NCBI GenBank assembly: GCA_004802705.1
Contig: SGPL01000298.1
Coordinates: forward strand, 1-41,385
Direction of reading: 5' to 3'
Length of the DNA: 41,385 nucleotides
Origin: Bondarzewia mesenterica
Taxonomy: Eukaryota; Basidiomycota; Agaricomycetes; Russulales; Bondarzewiaceae
Part shown: positions 34,028 through 41,385 of the stretch, piece by piece
How positions within the stretch are numbered: position 1 is the stretch's first letter
Layout: every line of letters starts with the position of its first letter
Translations under genes and position numbers: made by a program
Notes under the pieces: generated by a model
What the model was told of the DNA's origin: nothing
Databases searched by the model: none
Seen by the model: the letters and a program-made list of their open reading frames with translations, nothing else

Positions 34028-35405
34028 TACTGACGCACATGAAACTTCTACTCCTTGTACGTTCACCGACGTCCTTGATAGTAGAACTCTAATATGGGTT
34101 CTGTGGTTATGTGTCCCTATCTGTCGTTGTGAGAGTACTGTAGCGCGCCGTACGCGCACCGATTAGGGACCCGAATTTCCTCGCCTGGGTAATGACCGAC
34201 AGAACGGATGGACCTGAAGGCTGCGATAGCGAGGCAGAAGGCGATTCAGCTTCACCAAAGCACTGCTATTGATCGTTACCGGGATCATCATACGGTTTCT
34301 GATGCTCGTCACGGGGAGGTGCTTTGGCGACATGACGGTGGACCGTCGTACGCACATTGTCTCTGGTGAAGTCATTTGGGGTCCTTCTTGCTTCTCCAAG
34401 CTGCTCTCTGGGCATTTCGAGTTGCGGCTGCGCGTGATCGGCTCAGTCTCCGTCAAACCAGATAGCCACATCTCAGAGCCAGCACAGCGGCGTCGCTGGA
34501 CTCCAGACGTATCGCCGGTGCATATCACGCCGATCACGGTTCCCAACGACTGTAAGGCGCATCACTCTGCGCTCGCACACGCGATGGATCGACAAAACCG
34601 GTGCTTCTTTCGACGCAACCGATGCATATGGATAGGAAATGTATTTCCCAATTTCGAACAAATATGGACCCACGCAAAAGTTGCAGGACCATCGTTTGTA
34701 TACAATGCCGCAGATCACCCTAAGTCTCTCCCATGAAAGCCCCAAGACTTGGTCGTAGCCCCGAGATATCAGTTCTTGACTCTGCCGCGCCTAATAGTCG
34801 TAACCCGGAGTTTGGCCGCCGTACCCGTTGGCCGCTTCCTGCGCGAGTTTCCACTAGTACTGTAGCTGTGGGCTGGAGTACATGGCTTTCTACCAAATGG
34901 TCACAGTCAGGCTCATTAACATGTCTGTCGGACTCAGAGTCCGTGTGCTCTACAGTGGTTTGGATTACTTTTTGTTTGATAATTCGGGGATGAAATAACA
35001 ACTTTGTTTCTTTTGTCCGTCGTCATCTGAGGTTTCATTCGATATTCGATATTTTCATCAAGCTGAGCCCAAGACTTAAAGCCGCGTACACTAGTAGCAT
35101 GTTACCAGTGGACGCAACTCCTGCACCGTTTTGACTCACTTGATGCACGCATCTTTGTCTGAGAGCCCGCTCATGTATGATCCACGCGGTTATTATCCGG
35201 TTGAACTCATTCTGCCTAAACCAAAGTCGTTACCGACTTTCGCGTCTGCTCTAAACGAATGCACGAGTATTCCATTGTCAGTAAGTATGCACATGAGTCA
35301 TCATCACAAGTCAGCGTCCAAAACAACATACGGGAAGAATACGAAACAAGAATCATGTACCAAGAAATCATGAAAGAATATACAGTATGTCCTGTCCGCG
35401 ATCAG
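34028..35405. other. Intergenic region with unassigned open frames
   Basis: An ATG frame at 34192-34272 (MTDRTDGPEGCDSEAEGDSA) and a 155-codon frame at 34269-34736 follow one another. They could be parts of one frame-broken gene, but there is no recognised domain. Nothing is supportable from 34737 to 35405 apart from the 3' flank of the NLR gene. Confidence 0.25.
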
Positions 35406-38400
35406 CTATGCCGTCGATTTGTCTTGGTAACAACGATGCCAATCAGGCCCAAATTTATAATGGCTCAGATCAAGCATGGTGAGGTCAGAGCGAGCAGGAA
35501 TCATCGTTTTGGTTCGCGGCCACCACAACTTCTCCCGATGTTCTTCAGGAATCCATAAGAAAAGTTTTGACTGTGGACCCACCCAACCACCATCGTATGG
35601 CATGGAGAGGTGAACTGAGTCAGCAGAAGGAGGCGAGCGACTGATGAGGAAGTCCGCCAAGTGAGCATTCCTTGAAGCATGGTCCAGACAGGATGAGAAC
35701 GAGACAGAAGGATAGATGTGAGCTGATGAGTCGATCCGAAGAGATGATTTTTGTTTGTGCTCCCCAATAGGTGCAGTTGTCTCCGCATCCCATATCCGGA
35801 TGGTGTAGTCATCCGAGCCCGACGCAATGCATTTCCCGTCCGGCGAGTATGCGACAGACAAGACCCTCTCTGTGTGCCCCACCAGAGAATCACCCATCTG
35901 CACACCCATCTCCGCATCCCAGATCCGGATGATCCCATCACCCGAGCCCGACGCAATGTGTTTCCCATCCGGCGAGTATGCGACAGAACAGACATCATCT
36001 GTGTGCCCTTTCAGGATGTTCTGCAGTACTGGCCACCTAGGGCTCCGACCGTTTATCACGTATGGTATACCAGTGAATGACGGCGTGAAATGATTATATA
36101 TGGCAGACGATTGGGGAAAGAACGGCAGTGCTGACAGATAGAGGTGGGGTGTAGACTCCGAGAATGCCCTCCCATAACAGCGAACAAGACTTTGAGCGTC
36201 CCGTAGAAAGTTTAGTATATCATCCTCTCGTTTTGTTGCCTGGAACAAAAATGTGCCTCAGCTGCCCTCCAAGACTTTGACAAATGACTTTCCATGACCC
36301 ACCTTGGGTTTGAGGTTGACCCATCGGATTCCGTGAACTAATGCCTGCCCTGCAGTCGGAAGAGCATCGATCAGACTCGATACTTCGAACCAGAAGAGGA
36401 TTTTTCTGAGGAGGAAGTCCTCGATCTCCTTGAGGATGTCTTCATTGAACAGTGTCTTGTTGAGATGATCTGCCCAGAAGCGGCACGAATAAGATAGAAG
36501 AGGTGATATTGCCTTTGAGACTCGCTCCGCTAGACCAGGGACGTCCGCGTTGCGCAAATACGAGGTCTCCAATCGGCAGATATTGAATCGAAGGTCACGG
36601 TTCATGACACGCAATGAAGCAAGCGCCAATTGCGAATGCGGCTGCAATACGTCGACGTAGAAATCACCTCCACGCAAGGGATCGGTCAGAAAATCACGAA
36701 ATGAAGTGTGAAGGGGCTGAATCGGGACGGAGTGATCGTCGCCAGTGACACCGCTGAGCAGAGAGCCCATGAACTGCACGATTGATTTCACGGACTCAAT
36801 GCCATCGCCAGGATCGATAGTGCTTCGAAGAACGACCAGAGCCCCCATTGAAAGAGGTTCAAAGGCTGCCAGGATTTGTCCCATGACAGAACCAAACCTG
36901 GCCCTGATATCTGCTCTCTTCATGTTGAAAATTGATTTCAGCACATTCGAGTATGGATCGTCCAGCAGGTCAGCTCGCGATGTCCGTGATTCTGAGATGT
37001 CTTTCAAGCGTTCGGAAGTCGTCCGGCCAGCCTGTCCATCGAGTCCTTCGATATATGCACAAGCTACGAATGCCCATTGAAACAGCCCTTCAGACAACTC
37101 AGCCAACCGGTCGCAATGGCTCTCTGAGAAGCCTTGCATAAAACGCCCCTCGTCATACAGCTGGCGTCGAATGTACCTCTGGATATCTCGAGTCGTAGAT
37201 GACGCCTCGATGTCCGTCATATTCTTGACGAGCACCCGATCGTTGTGATGAAATAGTTTGCAAATATCGTTTTCGGGGCGGGCCGTAACGAAGATACGAA
37301 AGTTAGAGGGTAACTTGGGCATGCCTTTAGCGAGGATCGTCAGCATATCTTTTCGAACTCTTGGATCGCCACTCTCGTCCAGCGCATCGATGACAACAAT
37401 AACCGGGCCTGAAATCAACAGTTTCTCGCAGGGCTTTCGGAGGAAATTCTCGAATTGATCCTCGGGGGCCTCGGTTTTGCACAACGAGACATTGTTGTGA
37501 AGTATTTGACCCAACGCCTCCTTGAATTGGGGATTATGATCGGCCAGATTGCGTGCCAGGGTCCTGAAAAGGGTGGCGGGGCCGCGATCCTTTTGACGTC
37601 CCCGATCAAAACAGAAAGACGAACCCAGTCGGCCCAACACATTAAATCGATGCGCAATAGTGTGAGCGATGGAGGACTTGCCCGTGCCTGCCACCCCAGA
37701 GAGCAAGCACACACGACGAACGTCATCCGCATCGTTGATCCAATTTTCGATCCCTTCCAAAATGGCCTCCCGAGTACCGGCTAGACATATCTTTCCGCTG
37801 GCAAAACGAGCACCGTCCGCACAAGGGATCTCTCGTAGATCAAAGTCGGATGCTGCCAGAGATGATAGTGGAGGCCAGTTCAGCGATATTCGAACTGATA
37901 AATGATGAAGGGACAAACCCAGGCCTCTCAAATTTTCAGATAGCTCGCACACCATGCTCTCCACATGTAAGACAGCGACGTTCGTGTGGAGACCTGCCGA
38001 CTCCTGCAATTGCGAACGCAGGCTGATAAATATTGTTTGATACTGTTCGATAGTGCTATCCGCGCTTGACATTATGTTCTTTCCTGTCCTCTTCCCTGTT
38101 GAGAACAAAAATCAGGTATTTAGCAAGACGAGTTGCTCGGAAAGCCACGCACAAAAATTATGGTCATTGGCGTAGCTGCGAATGAAATAACCACACTCCA
38201 CAGTCTGCTGAGACATGCGGGTGAGGATTTGTTTGTGAGACTCGATCTTTCCAAGGTCTTTTGCCTCATTCATGAGGTCGAGTACTTCGTTCAAGGTCTT
38301 GAGCAGTCCGGTTATCCGTTGATCGCGTTCATTCTGTTTGACTATGGTCTGCATTGCACAAAGTCAGACGTTGACTCCCCATTTCGGGCTCTGAACGACG

Positions 38401-39467
38401 AACCTTAGGGATCGCGGATAGCACAAACCAAGCCATCTTCGCATAAGGATGGATCTGCAAGGCGATACGTCAGAGATGTTCTCATTCTCGCAGAGCTTGC
38501 TCAGGGCACCTCGGAAATCGTGTCCACTAAACTCACGAAAGTCCTCAGCTTATCGAGCAGAGGAGACCATGCATCGGAAAAATTAGCCGCATTATCCGAC
38601 AACGCCCCTGCTGCAAGAGTCCCCGAAGCGACTTCATCCACGGCGCCTGACACGGGTTTCATCTCCACAACTTTCTGTGTTACTTCTCCCATGACTCTCT
38701 GGGCCCGGTTGTAGTCGGGCTCTGCTGTTAGCCACAAAGTGGCTCGAATCGATCGTTCTTGCGGCTGTCCTCTCGCATCAAATATGGTCAGATTTCGACT
38801 GATATCTGACAGATTCAAAGTCAGTGGGGACCTGGGTCTCGCCAGCATGTGAGATTGAAATACCTGGAGGCTCTGGCAAATCATTGATTTTAACTTTGAA
38901 CCCGCCTAAAAACTTATGCTTCCACATCATGTGCCGGCCATAGAGTCGGAACTCGAGGCCAAATGGTGTGCGTGTGTCACTAGTCGACACGTTCGCCACC
39001 GAATTACAAGCGAAGAGAAAGAGAAAATCGAACTCACAAATCGAACGTTCTGCTCCACTGAACACTACCTGATCCGTCCACCTTGACCACGTCAGTTTTC
39101 TGCTTCTGTCCACCCACTATCAACGCCGCATAGACCTTGCGGTCCTTGATGAATCCTAATACTTTTACTTGAGGGATCCCAACAACCTGTTGAACTGGTA
39201 GAGTACACCGGACTGAGTGTGATGACAACAAAAGACAAATGGATGGGTCTACCTGTAACTTTCAATCGGATATCGCTAGCCTCATGTTCTTCTCTGGGCA
39301 CCCTATCGGCCACACACGGTCAACGAAAAGATAAAGATCATGGATGCGGGATACTTACACGGCGGTCTCTTGACCGGGCTCAACTGGGATTCGACTTGTA
39401 TCAGAGCCCATAGTGCAGCGGGGGGTTGTGATGGTGGCAGCAGAGAGAGAATGGCCTGGTTAGACAT
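35406..39467 (-). CDS. NACHT-WD40 NLR (STAND ATPase) with a C2-like N-terminus
   Basis: Nine exons on the minus strand: 39467-39361, 39302-39253, 39194-39038, 38979-38864, 38805-38510, 38454-38404, 38348-38153, 38095-36303 and 36239-35406. They sum to 3600 nt, 1199 residues, with every phase matching and no frame error. Order: Pro-rich leader; C2-like beta region (DIRLKVT ... FGLEFRLYGRHMMWKHKFLG); helical region (WSPLLDKLRTFVSLVDTI, IHPYAKMAWFVLSAIPK); NACHT with Walker A GVAGTGKS (458-465) and Walker B VIVVIDALDES (556-566) plus IFVTARPE; helical linker; two WD40 repeats (about 1000-1085); and a conserved closing strand segment (GPDWHRCYQ). Fungal NLRs oligomerise on non-self or damage signals and trigger defence or incompatibility cell death; the ligand here is unknown. 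The propeller is strongly contracted compared with relatives that carry about 7-14 repeats. The 63-nt last intron contains an in-frame TGA, so intron retention would end the protein after the NACHT linker. Confidence 0.93.
35751..36008 (-). repeat. Two near-identical WD40-encoding units (129 bp each)
   Basis: Units 36008-35880 and 35879-35751 share the block from GTCGCATACTCGCCGG through ATCCGGAT and TGGGATGCGGAGA with only a few changes, concentrated at codons for surface positions of the blade. This is the internally conserved, high-identity repeat type that mutates by unequal crossing over in fungal NLRs. Confidence 0.8.
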
Positions 39468-39929
39468 GAGCACTCGGAAGACTGACACACAGTGTCCGCA
39501 TGGCGCGAACACGCCTTTGCCTCTAAAAAAGAAACGAGATGAGCTGATATGGAAGAGATAGAGTGTCAACGGAGAATTGACGCCGTGAGTCTATGGGAGG
39601 GTTAGAAACTCACGCACAGAGACAAGCCATATTCTTGCGAGACAGCTACCACTGCAGTCTTTGATATGGCAGTACATCATGGAACGTAATACAAGGGCAT
39701 TCATCCAGCCTGAGGTTTAGCGAAGGCTTTGTTTTGCTGGAGCAATCTCAATGATGGACAAGTACATGAGGACACGAGCGGTCCCATTGGTGCGTGAATG
39801 CGGCCGTGGGTTTGCATGACAAAGAGGCTTGTCGCGGACAAAACACACCGGCGCGACAACTCGGCGACAACTACGCGGCGGATCTCTGATTTTACAGCGT
39901 ACGCTCAGCGCTGGCTGAGCGCAAAGCCT
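39468..39929. other. 5' flank of the NLR gene
   Basis: No clear TATA box. A minus-strand frame runs in from 39569 ahead of the chosen ATG, so a slightly longer N-terminus is possible. Confidence 0.35.
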
Positions 39930-40355
39930 CATCGTGTCGCAAGGACGGGGTTGGGGACGTGCTAGGCGAGTGAGAGGCCCCGTCGTGTCGAAACGAAAGA
40001 GTTTGGGGATGAGGGACACACCGTTGTGTCAAGATGAGGGGTGGGGACGTACTGTGCGAGTGTGACGATTCGTCTTGTCGGAACGACGAAGTTAGAAGTG
40101 AGGGACACGCCGTCGTGCCGAAACGAGGGGTCGGGGACATGCTGGTGAGTGCAACGCCCTTATGGTGTTGAAACGATGGGTTTGGGGACGTGCTGGGGCG
40201 AGGGCCTGATGCGAGGAGTCGGGAATGGCTGGGCAAGTGCACCGCCCGTTGTGTTGAAAGGACGTGGTTGTGGACATACTCTGTCGAACTACTCCCCGTC
40301 GTGTCCAAACAATGAGAATGAGGACGTACTGGGAGTAAGGGACGCACCGTCGTGA
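39930..40355. repeat. Degenerate minisatellite, about nine units of 40-50 bp
   Basis: Recurring blocks begin with CGTCGTGTCGAAACGA-like sequence and continue with GGGGACGTGCTGG or GAGGGACACACC, for example at 39950, 39983, 40023, 40070, 40112, 40155, 40250, 40297 and 40345. Unit length and sequence vary, so this is an old tandem array. The long minus-strand open frame across it (39892-40437) is a product of the repeat and is not called as a gene. Confidence 0.7.
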
Positions 40356-40537
40356 CAAATGAGCGATCGGAACGATCTCTCTCGCAGTCTCTCGCTTTCA
40401 AAATATGCATCTCGATCGACCTTCGCCCGAATTTCATCTACAAAAATCAAATTTCGACCCGTCAAGTTCAAAATACAGAGTACCAGGGTCGCGCGTTCGG
40501 CTTGCTGTGGCAAAACGAGCAGTCCTTTCCCGGTTGC

Positions 40538-40692
40538 CATCCATTATATCCTGATCCATGCGACGACGTCCACACAGCTACAGGAATTTCATAAGACAAC
40601 CTCACAAGGTTTTTTTTCTTGAGTTTTCTCCACTCGCAATCTGGGATGCGAGGAACACTGGTGACCGGACCCTTTGTGCATACCAGCGTGCT
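40538..40692 (+). repeat. Dispersed repeat, copy 2
   Basis: Partner of 3736-3892, same orientation, nearly identical over about 155 bases including the T8 run. Flanking sequences differ completely on both sides, so this is a dispersed element rather than a large duplication. Confidence 0.75.
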
Positions 40693-41385
40693 TAGAGTCG
40701 CGTTTTGCCTCCGCCCGGGACGAGAAGTCCGGGCCGACCGCCGCACTCCACAAGGGACTCATCCCCAATTCCAACATTCCAACCAACAAAAAATCCTTCA
40801 AAGTCCACCGTACATACGCATACTGCTGCCAGGGCCTGGGTAGTGGGTAGTGGGTAGTAGCGCTAGTCCTCCCGATTCCGAAATTATTTAAATAAATGAA
40901 AAAAAAAGGTCACGCTCGAGCACACGCACACGCATGAGTAGGTCACGTTAAAAAAGAGAGAGAATGTTAGAAAGAAAGTTAGACAATGACTGAATCAAGG
41001 GGAGAGAGAGAGAAAGAAGAAAATGACTCAAGAAAGAAAGAAAGACCGACAGACCGACAGACAGACGAAAAACAAGACCAACACGCATACGAATACGGAA
41101 ACGGACGGGGTACGAAACACACCACACGAATTACTGAGCCAACCGAAATCGATCATGGCATAATACTTGTATGAATACGGAATACCACGCGGAGCCCGGA
41201 CGTACCCAAACACTTTGGAATGCGCACGGACTGCTCGACACCACAAAACCACAGACAACACGCGGAGAGACGACAGACGACGGACGGTAGAATATATAAA
41301 AACAGAAAAATGAAATGAAAATGAAATGAAAAGAGAGAAAAAAAAAAACGACTATCGGCCCCCATCGACATCCTCAACACCCCCA
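40693..41385. other. Low-complexity right edge
   Basis: Purine-rich microsatellite-like sequence: (GA)n near 41000, (AAAG)n then (GACAGACC)n at about 41028-41070, and (AAATG)n near 41310-41335. No gene is supportable. Confidence 0.6.

Noticed and set aside
36258..36260. TGA between the NACHT and WD40 open frames, suggesting a split or dead NLR
   Set aside because: It lies inside a 63-nt phase-0 GT-AG intron. All other exon phases match and the tail is conserved, so the gene is intact.
36745..37905. Several plus-strand ORFs of 66-111 codons
   Set aside because: They are antisense shadows of the long NACHT exon.
39930..40355. Possible CRISPR-like array
   Set aside because: The repeat units vary in length and sequence with no unique spacers, and this is a fungal nuclear sequence.
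39892..40437. 181-codon minus-strand ORF with His/Ser/Pro repeats
   Set aside because: It is generated by the degenerate minisatellite and has no splice sites, promoter or non-repeat portion.

Overview
This window is nuclear DNA of a filamentous basidiomycete, most likely an Agaricomycete. The evidence is protein-coding genes cut by many short GT-AG introns (mostly 50-75 nt), TATA boxes about 100-160 nt before start codons, and characteristic families: a GPI-type GH79 glycosidase, a dynamin/Mx-like GTPase, a NACHT-WD40 NLR and a TVP38 protein with a long tail. Runs of N at 28-29.5 kb and many one-base homopolymer discrepancies show a draft-quality consensus.

Layout. 0.7-3.3 kb (-): TVP38 Golgi membrane protein. 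4.4-12.7 kb (-): a string of small, partly decayed, intron-containing genes of unknown function, at least three sharing an N-terminal exon structure and an Asp-Ser-Ser motif (5.2-5.6, 5.9-7.9 and 8.8-9.6 kb). 13.9-16.5 kb (+): GH79 beta-glucuronidase-like enzyme. 17.9-20.95 kb (+): a tandem duplication of a C2H2 zinc-finger gene, both copies broken. 21-27 kb: poorly resolved, with a four-exon small gene (24.4-25.0 kb, +) and a three-exon small gene (26.1-26.7 kb, -). 27.6-28.6 kb (-): RNase P/MRP subunit POP4/Rpp29. 29.5-32.7 kb (+): a complete 14-exon dynamin-like GTPase. 35.4-39.5 kb (-): a complete nine-exon NACHT-WD40 NLR of about 1199 residues. 39.9-40.7 kb: a minisatellite and the second copy of a dispersed repeat also found at 3.7 kb. 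The right edge is microsatellite-like sequence.

The conserved genes are unrelated housekeeping or cell-biology functions (Golgi membrane, tRNA processing, membrane fission, wall or glycan hydrolysis). The more dynamic part is the right third, where a fast-evolving NLR lies beside repeats. No operon-like arrangement is expected. Single-base +1 discrepancies in short homopolymers interrupt TVP38, GH79, POP4, the dynamin and several small genes, yet splicing and flanking frames are otherwise perfect. I read these as consensus errors rather than pseudogenisation, except in the zinc-finger pair and the 5-10 kb family, where true decay is likely.
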